Positions 49,758 to 59,800 of a DNA stretch of 64,000 nt are shown here, piece after piece. The stretch is from Streptomyces djakartensis. Its GTDB lineage: Bacteria > Actinomycetota > Actinomycetes > Streptomycetales > Streptomycetaceae. The translations under genes were made by a program, and so were the position numbers. Under the pieces are notes generated by a model. That model was given only the letters and a program-made list of their open reading frames with translations. It was not told where the DNA came from and ran no database searches. The stretch is from the NCBI RefSeq assembly GCF_014651075.1, contig NZ_BMWE01000029.1, positions 1 through 64,000 on the forward strand. Reading direction: 5' to 3'. Position 1 is the stretch's first letter; each line of letters begins with the position of its first letter.

Positions 49758-51611
49758 ATGGGCACGAACGATCAGACACGTAAGCTCCCGCGCGGCCTCC
49801 GGCTCGTCGCCGTGGCCGGGGCGGCCGCGCTCACCCTCACCGCCGGGCTCGCGACCCCGCTCGACCCGGCGCCCCGGCAGGCCCGGGCGGCCGATGACGG
49901 CAAGCAGGTGCTGACCGTCGCGGTGGCGCAGAGCGTGGACTCGCTCAGCCCGTTCCTGGCTGTCCGGCTGCTCAGTACGAGCATCCACCGGCTCATGTAC
50001 GAGTACCTGACGGGCTACGACCCCAAGGACAACCACGCCATCCCTGGCCTGGCCACCAGGTGGGAGCCGTCACCGGACAAGCTGACCTGGACGTACACCA
50101 TCCGCTCGAACTCCAGGTGGTCGGACGGCGAGCGGGCCACCGCCGAGGACGCGGCGTGGACGTTCAACAAGATGATGACCGACGACGGCGCCGCGACCGC
50201 GAACGGCAGCTACGTCGGGAACTTCCGGCGGGTGACGGCCCCGAGCCCCACCAAGCTGGTCATCGAGCTGAAGAAGCCGCAGGCCACGATGACGGCGCTG
50301 GACGTGCCGATCGTTCCGAAACACGTGTGGGAGAAGGTCACGGACTTCTCCGAGTTCAACAACGACAAGAGCTTCCCGGTCGTCGGCAACGGCCCGTTCG
50401 TGCTGACGGGATACAAGGCCGACAGCTATGTGCGGCTCAAGGCCAACAAGAACTTCTGGCGCGGGACACCCAAGTTCGACGAACTGGTCTTCCGCTACTA
50501 CAAGGACCAGGACGCGGCCGTGTCGGCGCTGCGCAAGGGCGAGGTGTCCTTCGTCGCCGGCTCGCCGTCCCTGACGCCCGCTCAGGCCGCGTCCCTGGAA
50601 GGCGCGGACGACATCAAGGTCAACGACGCCCCCGGCCGCCGCTTCTACGCCCTCGCCACCAACCCGGGCGCCAAGGCGAAGAACGGCAAGAGGTTCGGTG
50701 ACGGCCACCCTTCCCTGCTGGACCGGCGGGTGCGCAACGCGCTCTTCATGGCCGTCGACCGCGAGGCCATCATCGACAAGGTGTTCCAGGGGCACGCCGT
50801 CGAGGGCGAGGGTTACATCCCGCCGCGTTTCCAGGACTACTTCTGGAAGCCGGCCGCGAACCAGAAACTGGTGTACGACCCGGCGAAGGCGGCACGACTG
50901 CTCGACCGGGCGGGGTACCGGAAGAACGGTGACGGCAAGCGCGTCGGCAAGGACGGCAAGCCCATCACCTACCGCGTCCTGTGCCACGCCACCGACCCGA
51001 ACGACAAGGCCGTCGGCAAGTACCTCCAGGAGTGGTGGGGCGAGCTCGGCATCGGTGTCCGGCTCAACTGCCTGGACAATGTGACCGACCCCTGGCTGGC
51101 CGGTGAGTACGACCTGGCGTTCGACGGCTGGTCGGTCAACCCGGACCCGGACTTCGTGCTGTCGATCCACACCTGCGGGGCGCTCCCGGCCACCCCGCAG
51201 GACACGGGGGCGACGGACAACTTCATCTGCGACAGGAAGTACGACGAGCTCTACGCCCGGCAGCTCGCCGAGTACGATCCCGCCAAACGGGCGGACATCG
51301 TCAAGCGGATGGAGTCGCGGCTGTACGACCTCGGGTACATGAACGTCATGGCGTATCCGAACGCGGTCGAGGCCTACCGGACGGACCAGATCAAGTCCAT
51401 CACGACCATGCCGGCGAAGGCGGGGAACATCTACGGCCAGGACGGCTACTGGAGCTGGTGGTCGGCGGTCCCGGCGGATTCGGGCGGCTCCTCGGACAGC
51501 GCGTCCTCGACGGGGGTCGTGGTCGCGATCGTCGCGGGTGCCGTGCTCCTCGGCGGCCTCGGTGCCTTCGCGGCGATGCGGCGGCGGGCCACCGCCGAGG
51601 ACCGCGAGTAG
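49758..51611 (+). CDS. Peptide ABC transporter substrate-binding protein (family 5)
   Basis: This roughly 617-residue protein has a Sec signal peptide (AGAAALTLTAGLATPL, ending ARA-ADDG) without a lipobox cysteine. The family 5 SBP fold follows (VAVAQSVDSLSPFL, YEYLTGYDPKDNHAIPGLA, FEDELVF-like core FDELVFRYYKD). A C-terminal transmembrane anchor (VVVAIVAGAVLLGGLGAFAA) ends in RRRATAEDRE. A C-terminal anchor in place of a lipid anchor is unusual for this family. It heads a five-gene operon. The ligand is probably oligopeptide or dipeptide; it was not determined. Confidence 0.9.
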   Translation: MGTNDQTRKLPRGLRLVAVAGAAALTLTAGLATPLDPAPRQARAADDGKQVLTVAVAQSVDSLSPFLAVRLLSTSIHRLMYEYLTGYDPKDNHAIPGLATRWEPSPDKLTWTYTIRSNSRWSDGERATAEDAAWTFNKMMTDDGAATANGSYVGNFRRVTAPSPTKLVIELKKPQATMTALDVPIVPKHVWEKVTDFSEFNNDKSFPVVGNGPFVLTGYKADSYVRLKANKNFWRGTPKFDELVFRYYKDQDAAVSALRKGEVSFVAGSPSLTPAQAASLEGADDIKVNDAPGRRFYALATNPGAKAKNGKRFGDGHPSLLDRRVRNALFMAVDREAIIDKVFQGHAVEGEGYIPPRFQDYFWKPAANQKLVYDPAKAARLLDRAGYRKNGDGKRVGKDGKPITYRVLCHATDPNDKAVGKYLQEWWGELGIGVRLNCLDNVTDPWLAGEYDLAFDGWSVNPDPDFVLSIHTCGALPATPQDTGATDNFICDRKYDELYARQLAEYDPAKRADIVKRMESRLYDLGYMNVMAYPNAVEAYRTDQIKSITTMPAKAGNIYGQDGYWSWWSAVPADSGGSSDSASSTGVVVAIVAGAVLLGGLGAFAAMRRRATAEDRE

Positions 51612-51630
51612 CGCGGGCGAGCGGGCACCG

Positions 51631-52680
51631 ATGACCGCTGAGACGACTCCCGCACTGGTCGAGGACGGGCGGCAGACGGCCGCCGGGCCGCGGGTACCCA
51701 GGGGCTCCGCCTACCCGCGGTACCTGGCGGGCAAGGTGGCGGGCGCGGCCGTGTCGCTGCTGGCCGTGCTCGTCACCAGCTTCTTCCTCTTCCGGCTGAT
51801 CCCCGGCGACCCGGTGAAGACCATGACCGGCGGCCGTCAGGTGTCGGCCGAACAGCTGGCCGCCTACCGCGAGGAGTTCGGGCTCGGGCTGCCGCTGTGG
51901 CGGCAGTTCACGGACTACTGCGGCAAGGCGCTCACCGGCGACTTCGGCACGTCGTACCAGTTCCGCGCCCCCGTCGTCGACAAGATCACCGAGGCGCTGC
52001 CGAACACCCTGCTGCTCACCGGTGGCGCTTTCGTCCTCTACACGGCGCTGGGCATCTTCCTCGGCACGCGCTCGGCGTGGCGGCACGGCAAGCTCGGCGA
52101 CCGGTTCAACACCGGCCTCGCGCTCACGCTGTACTCCATCCCGTCCTTCTGGCTCGGGCTGCTGCTGATCACCGTGCTGTCGGTGGGCATCGGCCCGCTG
52201 CCCGGGATGTTCCCCACCGGCGGCATGGAGTCGGGCGGCAAGGAGGGCTTCGCGTACGTCGTCGATGTGGCGCACCATCTGGTGCTGCCGGTGGTGACGC
52301 TGGTGGCCGTGGAGTACGGGCAGACGCTGCTGGTCACCCGGTCGGCGCTGCTGGACGAGATGGGCGGCGACTACCTGACGACCGCTCGGGCCAAGGGCCT
52401 GCGCGACGATCTCGTGCGCCGCCGGCACGCCGTGCCGAACGCCATGCTGCCGACGGTGACGCTGATCTTCATCAACCTGGGCCGGACGGTGGCGGGCGTG
52501 ATCCTGGTGGAGACGGTGTTCTCCTGGCCGGGTCTCGGCGGGCTGTTCTACCAGGCGCTGAGCGTGCCCGACCTGCCGTTGGTGCAGGGCCTGTTCTTCG
52601 TGTTCGCCGCCGCGGTGATCGTGATGAACACCCTCGCCGACCTGGTCTATCCGCTACTGGACCCCCGGGTGGCCCGATGA
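51631..52680 (+). CDS. Peptide ABC transporter permease (DppB type)
   Basis: This 349-residue inner-membrane permease has six transmembrane helices and the BPD signature region near residue 245 (DYLTTARAKGLRDDLVRRRH). The N-terminal loop shows FRLIPGDPVKTMTGG. It follows the SBP gene by 19 bases and overlaps the next permease gene (ATGA at 52677-52680). It pairs with the DppC-type permease. Confidence 0.93.
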   Translation: MTAETTPALVEDGRQTAAGPRVPRGSAYPRYLAGKVAGAAVSLLAVLVTSFFLFRLIPGDPVKTMTGGRQVSAEQLAAYREEFGLGLPLWRQFTDYCGKALTGDFGTSYQFRAPVVDKITEALPNTLLLTGGAFVLYTALGIFLGTRSAWRHGKLGDRFNTGLALTLYSIPSFWLGLLLITVLSVGIGPLPGMFPTGGMESGGKEGFAYVVDVAHHLVLPVVTLVAVEYGQTLLVTRSALLDEMGGDYLTTARAKGLRDDLVRRRHAVPNAMLPTVTLIFINLGRTVAGVILVETVFSWPGLGGLFYQALSVPDLPLVQGLFFVFAAAVIVMNTLADLVYPLLDPRVAR

Positions 52681-53591
52681 CGACGACGACCGGGACGGCT
52701 TCCGGCCCGCGCGCCCTCGCCCGGCAGCGGCGCCGGGCTTCCGCCGCCCGCTTCTGGCGGCGCTACCGCGCCGAGCGGGCGGGGCTGTACGGCCTGACCG
52801 TACTCGCGCTGTGCGCGCTGCTCGCGCTGTGCGCACCGCTGTTCGTCGGCGCCGACGTGAGCAGCGTGACGGACGCGCCGGGGCGGCCGATGCAGAGTCC
52901 GAGCGCCGAGTTCCCGCTCGGCACCGACCAGTTCGGGCGGGACCTGCTGGGCCTGGTGGTCTGGGGCTCGCGGGTGTCACTGCTGGTGGGGCTGCTCGCC
53001 GCTGTGCTGTCGGTGTCGATCGGCACGCTGATCGGGATCACGGCGGGCCACTTCAAGGGCTGGTACGCGACGGTGATGATGCGGATCACCGACTGGTTCC
53101 TGGTCATGCCGACGCTGGTGCTGGCGATCGCCCTGGCCACGGTGATGTCGCGTTCGCTCACCACGATCGTCGTCGCGATCGGCGTCACCACCTGGCCGAC
53201 CACGGCCCGGCTGGTGCGGGCGCAGACGCTGGCGGTGGAGACCCGTCCGTACATCGAGCGGGCGAAGGCGCTCGGCGGCGGCCACTGGCACCTCATGTCC
53301 CGGCATGTGCTGCCCAACGTGATGCCGCTGGTGCTGGCCCAGACGACACTGATCATCTCGAGCGCGATCCTGGCCGAGGCGACGCTCGCCTTCCTCGGCC
53401 TCGGGGATCCGGCGATCGTGTCGTGGGGCGGGCTGCTCCAGGATGCCCGGGAGGCGGGCGCGGTCAGTGCCGGGGACTGGTGGTACCTGGTCCCGCCGGG
53501 CATCGCCATCGCCGTGGTGGCGCTGGCGTTCACGCTGTGCGGGCGGGCCGTGGAGTCCGTCCTCAACCCCAGGCTGGGGGTGTCGCGGTGA
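52677..53591 (+). CDS. Peptide ABC transporter permease (DppC type)
   Basis: This 304-residue permease has the OppC-type N-terminal extension and six transmembrane helices. FPLGTDQFGRDLLGLVVWGS is the typical N-terminal motif, and the EAA loop is YIERAKALGGGHWHLMSRH. Its ATG overlaps the DppB-type gene stop, and its own stop overlaps the next GTG start (GTGA), so translation of the operon is chained. Confidence 0.93.
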   Translation: MTTTTGTASGPRALARQRRRASAARFWRRYRAERAGLYGLTVLALCALLALCAPLFVGADVSSVTDAPGRPMQSPSAEFPLGTDQFGRDLLGLVVWGSRVSLLVGLLAAVLSVSIGTLIGITAGHFKGWYATVMMRITDWFLVMPTLVLAIALATVMSRSLTTIVVAIGVTTWPTTARLVRAQTLAVETRPYIERAKALGGGHWHLMSRHVLPNVMPLVLAQTTLIISSAILAEATLAFLGLGDPAIVSWGGLLQDAREAGAVSAGDWWYLVPPGIAIAVVALAFTLCGRAVESVLNPRLGVSR

Positions 53592-54607
53592 GTCTGCTCG
53601 AGGTCAGGGGTCTGACGGTGACGTACGCGGGCGGGGCGGCCGCCGTGCGTGGGGTGGACCTGCGTCTGGAGGCGGGCCGGAAGCTGGGCCTGGCCGGTGA
53701 GTCCGGCTGCGGCAAGTCCACGCTGGCGCTGGCCCTGCTGCGGCTGCTGCCGGCGGGCACCGAGGTCACCGGCGAGGTCCTGCTCGACGGTGAGGACGTG
53801 CTGGCCATGAAGTGGGGCCGGGTACGGGCGGTCCGGTGGGCCGGCGCCTCGGTCGTCTTCCAGGGCGCGATGCACTCCCTGAACCCCGTGCACCGCGTCG
53901 GCGACCAGATCGCCGAGCCGATCCTGCTGCACCGGAAGGCGACCCCGGCCGGGGCCAGGAGGAAGACCGGGGAGTTGCTGGAGCAGGTGGGTCTCCCTGC
54001 GGCCCGCGCCGGCGCCTTTCCGCACGAGCTGTCCGGCGGGCAACGCCAGCGCGTCATGATCGCCATGGCGCTGGCGTGCGACCCGCGACTGATCATCGCC
54101 GACGAGCCGACCACCGCGCTCGACGTGATGATCCAGGCGCAGATCCTCCGGCTCATCGAGCAGTTGGTCACGGACCAGGACCTCGGTCTGATCATGATCA
54201 GTCACGACCTGGCGGTCCTCGCCGGCACCTGCGACCGGCTCGCGGTGATGTACGCCGGCCGAGTGGTCGAGGAGGGCCCGGCGGCGCGGGTGTACGAGGA
54301 CGCCCGGCATCCGTACGCCAGGGCCCTGTCGGCCGCTTTCCCGCGGATCGGCGATGCGGCTTCCCGGTTCGCGCCGCGGGGACTCGCGGGCGACCCGCCC
54401 GACCCGGCGGCGCTGCCGTCCGGCTGCGCGTTCCATCCGAGGTGCCCCGTGGCGCTGGAGTCGTGTCCCGAGACGGACCCGGCGCTGCGGGAGGCAGGGC
54501 CGGAGCGGCGGGCGGCGTGCGTGCTGGCCGGCCCGCCGGCGGGCGAGGTCCGCGCGGCCGGTGAGGAGCCGGAGGCCCTGGAGGAAGCGAGGCCGAGCAC
54601 GCCATGA
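53588..54607 (+). CDS. Peptide ABC transporter ATP-binding protein (DppD type)
   Basis: This 339-residue ATPase has Walker A GESGCGKST, signature LSGGQRQRV, Walker B LIIADEPT and the H-loop ISHD. The oligopeptide-type C-terminal region has conserved cysteines (GCAFHPRCPVALESC) typical of OppD/DppD Fe-S or zinc-binding tails. The GTG start overlaps the previous gene. It pairs with the DppF-type ATPase that follows. Confidence 0.95.
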   Translation: MSLLEVRGLTVTYAGGAAAVRGVDLRLEAGRKLGLAGESGCGKSTLALALLRLLPAGTEVTGEVLLDGEDVLAMKWGRVRAVRWAGASVVFQGAMHSLNPVHRVGDQIAEPILLHRKATPAGARRKTGELLEQVGLPAARAGAFPHELSGGQRQRVMIAMALACDPRLIIADEPTTALDVMIQAQILRLIEQLVTDQDLGLIMISHDLAVLAGTCDRLAVMYAGRVVEEGPAARVYEDARHPYARALSAAFPRIGDAASRFAPRGLAGDPPDPAALPSGCAFHPRCPVALESCPETDPALREAGPERRAACVLAGPPAGEVRAAGEEPEALEEARPSTP

Positions 54608-55632
54608 CCATGCCCCCCACAACCCCCACGACTCCCATGCCTCCCGAGGGCACCACGGCACCTCTGCTGAGCGCCGAGGGCCTCCACGTCACCTTTCCCG
54701 GCCGGCACGGCGGCCCCCGGGCCCGCGCGGTGGACGGCGTCGACCTCGACGTCCGTCCCGGCGAGATCGTCGCGCTGGTCGGCGAGTCCGGCTGCGGCAA
54801 GACGACCCTGGCCCGTTCCCTGCTCGGCCTGGTCGAGCCGACCGCCGGCCGGGTCACCTTCGGCGGCCGCCCGCTGGAGTACTCCGGCCGGTCCCTCAAG
54901 GCGTACCGCAAGCGCGTCCAGCTGGTCCTCCAGGATCCGAGTGGCTCCCTGAACCCACGGCACACGGTGTACGACGCGGTCGCCGAGGGACTGCGCATCC
55001 ACGGCCACGGCGGCGACGAGCGCACGGCCGTCGCCGGGGCCCTGTCCCGCGCCGGACTGCGCCCGGCGGAGCGCTTCTTCCTGCGCTACCCGCACGAACT
55101 GTCCGGGGGTCAGCGCCAAAGGGTCGTCATCGCGGGCGCGCTGGTCCTGGAACCCGAACTCCTCGTCGCCGACGAGCCGGTGGCCTCCCTGGACGCGTCC
55201 GTCCGCGGTGAGATCCTCGCCCTGCTCCTGCGCCTGCGCGCCGAGCTCGGCCTGTCCGCCCTGGTCGTCACCCATGACCTGGGCCTGGCCTGGAACATCG
55301 CCGACAGGGTGGCCGTGATGTATCTGGGCCGGATCGTGGAGACGGGTGCGGTGGAGCAGGTGCTGACGGCACCACGGCATCCGTATACCCAGGCGCTTCT
55401 GTCAGTTCTCCCCGAGGCTCCCGGGGCCCCGGTGGTTCTCACGGGCGAGCCCCCGGACCCGTCCCGCATCCCGCCCGGCTGCCGTTTCCACGCGCGCTGC
55501 CAGATCCTGGCGGGCGGTGAGGCGGCAGCGGCGGGCGTGGCGGACGCCTGCCGGAACCAGGACCTGCCGATCCTCGACGGCAGCGGAACGTCCCAGGTGG
55601 CCTGTCACTGGGCGGTTTCGCCCTCACCCTGA
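54604..55632 (+). CDS. Peptide ABC transporter ATP-binding protein (DppF type)
   Basis: This 342-residue ATPase has Walker A GESGCGKTT, signature LSGGQRQRV, Walker B LLVADEPV and H-loop VTHD, then an OppF-type C-terminal segment (PPGCRFHARCQI). It overlaps the DppD-type gene (ATGA at 54604-54607) and ends the operon. It is convergent with ribF across an 83-base gap containing a REP-like repeat. Confidence 0.95.
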   Translation: MTMPPTTPTTPMPPEGTTAPLLSAEGLHVTFPGRHGGPRARAVDGVDLDVRPGEIVALVGESGCGKTTLARSLLGLVEPTAGRVTFGGRPLEYSGRSLKAYRKRVQLVLQDPSGSLNPRHTVYDAVAEGLRIHGHGGDERTAVAGALSRAGLRPAERFFLRYPHELSGGQRQRVVIAGALVLEPELLVADEPVASLDASVRGEILALLLRLRAELGLSALVVTHDLGLAWNIADRVAVMYLGRIVETGAVEQVLTAPRHPYTQALLSVLPEAPGAPVVLTGEPPDPSRIPPGCRFHARCQILAGGEAAAAGVADACRNQDLPILDGSGTSQVACHWAVSPSP

Positions 55633-55697
55633 GGGGCGCGGGGCTGTAACAATGTGCGGCTCCGCCGCGTGGGCGCGACAAGCCACAGCGCCCCCGC
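55630..55697. repeat. REP-like intergenic repeat between convergent genes
   Basis: The sequence ggggcgcggggctgtaac, then gtgcggctccgccgcgtggg, then cgcgacaagccacagcgccc fills the gap between the DppF-type gene and ribF. Similar ggggcgcggggctgt...gcggctccgccgc...gcgacnagccac elements recur in Streptomyces intergenic regions. It has internal hairpin potential and may also terminate transcription. Confidence 0.6.
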
Positions 55698-55715
55698 AGA
55701 CGGCCCACAAGCGGA

Positions 55716-56669
55716 TCAGGCAGCCTCTTCGGCCGCCACCAGCTCCCGGCACTTGTGAACGTCCTGCCCCATCTGCTCCAACAGGGCGTCCAGCGTCTCG
55801 AACTTGGCCTGCCCCCGCACGAACGCCAAGAAGTCGACCGCGACATGCAACCCGTACAGATCGAGCCCGACCCGGTCGATGGCGTAGGCCTCCACCGTGC
55901 GCTCGGTCCCGTCGAACTGCGGATTCGTGCCGACGGAGATCGCCGCCGGCATCGCCTCGCCCTGGGCGTGCAGCCAGCCGGCGTACACCCCGTCGGCCGG
56001 GATGGCCGTGTGCGGCAGCGTCTCGACGTTGGCCGTCGGGAAGCCCAGCTCGCGCCCTCGCTGTGCGCCCCGCACGACCACGCCCTCGACCCGGTGCGGT
56101 CGGCCCAGGATCTCCGCCGCTCCCTCGACGTCGCCCTCGGCGACCAGCCGCCGGGTCAGTGTCGAGGAGAACGGCTCCCCGCCGCCCGCCTCGCCCCTCA
56201 CGTACAGGTCGACGACCTCGACCTCGAAGTCGTAGGTCTTGCCCTGCGTGGCCAGGAACTCCACGTTGCCGGCGGCCTTGTGACCGAAGCGGAAGTTGGG
56301 GCCCTCGACGACGGCCTTGGCGTGCAGCTTGTCGACGAGCACCTTGACGACGAAGTCGGCCGGGGACAGCTTCGAGAACTCGCTCGTGAAGGGCAGGATG
56401 AGCACCGCGTCCACGCCCAGGTCGGCCATGAGTTCGGCGCGACGGTGGTGCGGGGCGAGCAGCGGCGGGTGGCTGCCTGGGCGGACGACCTCGCTGGGGT
56501 GCGGGTCGAAGGTGACGACGACGGCGGGCACGCCCAGCTCCCGTGCGCGGTCCACGGCATGCCGGATGATCAGCTGGTGCCCGCGGTGCACTCCGTCGTA
56601 GGAGCCGATGGTGACGACGCTGCGCCCCCAGTCCTGGGGGATGTCCTCCAAGCCACGCCAGCGCTGCAC
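55716..56669 (-). CDS. ribF: Bifunctional riboflavin kinase/FAD synthetase
   Basis: This 317-residue enzyme makes FMN and then FAD. The N-terminal FAD synthetase domain has the HxGH nucleotidyltransferase motif in YDGVHRGHQLI. The C-terminal flavokinase domain shows RELGFPTANVETLPHTAIPADGVY. Length is normal. The GTG start gives MQRWRGLEDIPQ. It sits beside truB/rbfA/infB, a conserved actinobacterial grouping, with the large protease-like gene between. Confidence 0.95.
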   Translation of the reverse strand: MQRWRGLEDIPQDWGRSVVTIGSYDGVHRGHQLIIRHAVDRARELGVPAVVVTFDPHPSEVVRPGSHPPLLAPHHRRAELMADLGVDAVLILPFTSEFSKLSPADFVVKVLVDKLHAKAVVEGPNFRFGHKAAGNVEFLATQGKTYDFEVEVVDLYVRGEAGGGEPFSSTLTRRLVAEGDVEGAAEILGRPHRVEGVVVRGAQRGRELGFPTANVETLPHTAIPADGVYAGWLHAQGEAMPAAISVGTNPQFDGTERTVEAYAIDRVGLDLYGLHVAVDFLAFVRGQAKFETLDALLEQMGQDVHKCRELVAAEEAA

Positions 56670-56840
56670 TGTGCCTGCTCCTTGTCGAAAAGCTCGTCGA
56701 ACCCGTGTCCGTGGTTGTCCGTGGTTGCCTCGTGCGCAGGTCTAAGGGTGCCATGCCGGGAATCCGCGGTCGGCATCGGCATGGGGCCTGTGACAGGTCG
56801 CACCGCTCACCGGCCCCGGTCCGGCCCGCGCGGGAGGCCG

Positions 56841-59800
56841 TCAGGCGGGGACATGTGTGCCCGCCGGCTCTTCGAGGACCCGGTGGGACCCGGGCCCGAC
56901 CAGCGCCGCCCACTGCCCGGGCGCGTCCGTGAGCCAGCCTGCCACGCGGGCGGCGAATCCGGGTACCTGCCGGCCGAGGTCGGTCAGGGCGCGGTCGAAG
57001 CGGCCGGCGCCCTCCGGGGTGCGGACGAGGAGCAGGCCGATGCGGTGGACGAGGTCACGCAGGTCGTCTCCGCCGTTCCGGGCGACGGCGTGCAGCAGCG
57101 CGTCCAGGACGTCGGTGTTCCGCTCGCGGGCCAGAAGCACCTCGCGCAGTTCGCGGCGCAGCGGGCGTGACGCGGGGATGCCGGGCGGGGCGAGCACGGT
57201 GGCGAGGGCGCAGCGCAGCCGTACCGGGCCTTCCTCCAGCAGGCCCGTGACCAGCGGCAGGAGCACCGGCCGGGCGTCGGGGCCGCGGTCGAGGCGCTGA
57301 TCCGCATAGGCGGCCGTGGGCCCGGCGAGTTCCGGCCGCCGCTCGGCCGCCTGCCGCAGGGTTGCGGCGACGCGCCGGGCCAGGCCGGGCGGGGTGGCGT
57401 CGGCGAGCGCCCGCAGCGCCTCCTCGGGGTCCGGCCGCTCCAGGCGCGCCGCGAAGGCGTCGAGGACCGGCTCGGGGTGGGTCAGAAGGGCACCGGCCAG
57501 CGCGTCCGGAGGGAGCTGTGGGTCACCCGCCGCGAGGCGCTCCAGCGCCCGCGGGAGGTAGAGGACCCGTGTGTGCGGGTCCTGGACGAGGAGGGCGAGT
57601 GCGCCGCCGTGCCGGGCGGGGTCGGCGGGGTCGGCGAGCAGGGTGAGGGCCGCGTAACGGAGCAGGGCACGGTCGCCGCCGGTGTGTACGTGGGGCGCGG
57701 CCCGGAGGCCGTGGGTCACCGCGGCGGCCCGTCGCGCCGGCCGTTCGTCACGCGCCCATCGGTCGACGGCCCGGCACACGGCCGACGGCTCCTCCTCGGC
57801 GAGCACGGCGAGCAGTTCGTCGGCCCGTCGGTGCGCGCGGTCGACGAGCGCGTCCGTCAGATCGTCCAGGGCCCGGTGGCGGTGGGTGTGCAGCAACGCC
57901 TGCGCCGCCGTGGCCACGGTCGCGTGCGGGGTGGCGGGCAGCGGCCGCTCGTCGTCGAACCAGCGGGCGAGCAGCGGCTGCACGGTGGCGGGGTCGGCGA
58001 CGAGCAGTCGCGCGACGGCGTCCAGGAACCGCGGACCGGCCTCGCACGGCGGACCGTCGGCGTGGACCAGCCGTCGCAGGAAGGTGAAGCGCGTGTCCTC
58101 CGCCAGCCGCAGGCCGGTCCAGAAGGCGGGTCCGGCCTCCTCGGGCACGGGCCGTCCCTGCCGCCGCCAGGAGACGATCCGGTCGGCGAGCAGCCGCAGC
58201 ACCTCGGTGTACGGCGTGGCGTCGGGTACGGCCTCCAGGGTCCCGGTGAGCAGCCGGGCGGCCCACCAGGACCGGGTGTCGGCGTCCAGGGCGTGCACCA
58301 GGTCGGCCAGGCGGCAGGCCAGTTGGCCGGCTCCGTGCTGGCGGGCGAGGAAGAGCAGGGCCTGCACGACGGGCCCGATGCGGTGGTGCGGCACGGACTC
58401 GGACGGCTGCTCCTCGCTGCCGTGGACGAGGGCGTGCAGGGCCTCGTCGAGGTCGAGGTGCATGCCCTGGAGCCAGTCGGCGAGTTCCTCGTGGGCGAAG
58501 CGGTAGCCGGGTCCGGCGGGCACGAGCAGCCCCTCGGCGAGCACGGCCGAGGCCCAGCCGGTGCCGCCGCCGAGCCGCGCCGGGGCGGGTCCCCGCGGGA
58601 ACACCGCCTCGAACGCCTCCGGGTCCAGATCCCCCGGCCCGGGACCGAGCGTGCGCCGGGCGGCCTCGTGCACCTGCCCGGCCACCTTGGCGGCCAGCCG
58701 GCGTACGGCGGTGCCGCCCAGGCCGTTCCGGTCGGCCAGCCGCTGGGCGATGCGCAGGGCCACCAGATCCAGGTAGGCCGCGAAGACCTCGTTCCGGCCG
58801 ACGCTCGCGGCGGGGCCGTCGGAACCGTGGGGAAGGGCGGCGATTCGCTGGGCGTCGACGCCGAAACCCTCGACAGGAGCGGGAAACCGCGGGGCGACGC
58901 AGCCCTCGGGAGCGGCGTCGAGCTCCGACAAGCCGAGGCCGTTGGGGGATGCGACACTTCCCGGAGCACCGGATCCCCGGACAGTGCCGTCCATTCCCAA
59001 GGTGCCGAGGCCGTCGAAGTGGGCGGCGCATCCCGCGGCGCCGGGACCTTCGGGTGCGGCGGCGAACCCCGGGGTGCCGGGGCCATGGGCAGAGGCGGCG
59101 AGCTCCCGGGCCCCGGAGACGTCGGTGGCGTCGGTGAAGGCGGAAAGGATCTCGGCGAGCAACCGGAGGGTGAGCGGGTGCCGGGCCTCCGGGCCGACGA
59201 GGGCGCTGTCCGGGAGGCCATGCCGCAGCCGGACCTCCCTGGCCTCTTCCTCGGTGAGGTCGCCGAGCCGTACGCACGCGGGACGGCCTTCCACACCGGC
59301 GGGCCGGTGCAGCACCTCCGCCGGGAATCCGGCGCCCTCCCAGTACTCCGCCCGGCACGCCACGACGAGCCGGGCTCCCGTTTCCCGCAGCCACCGCACG
59401 GTCCCGTCGGTCCAGTCGGCCGGCCGGGCGGCCAGAGCGGGCGGCATCTCCTCGGGGCCGTCGAGGAGGACCAGCAGCGGCCGGCCGAGGGCAGCGGCGA
59501 AGTGGGCGAGCCGCTCGGGTGTGGTGTCGCCCGGCCCGGCCGGGAGGAACGGGGCACGGGACGCGGCCACGGCAGCGGCGGCCCGGTCCAGCGCCCGGCG
59601 GACCGCGTCCGCGATCGACGCATCGCCGTCCCGCAGGTCGGCGCCGCGCAGCCACAGCGTGGGACGCCCGCTCCGGCCTCGGCGCGCGGCGAGCGCCGCG
59701 AGTTCCGTCGTACGGCCGCTGCCGGGCGCCCCGACCAGGCCGAGGACGGCCGCCCGGCCTGCCGAGAACGCGTCGAACTCGGCGGCCACGGCCGCTCGTT

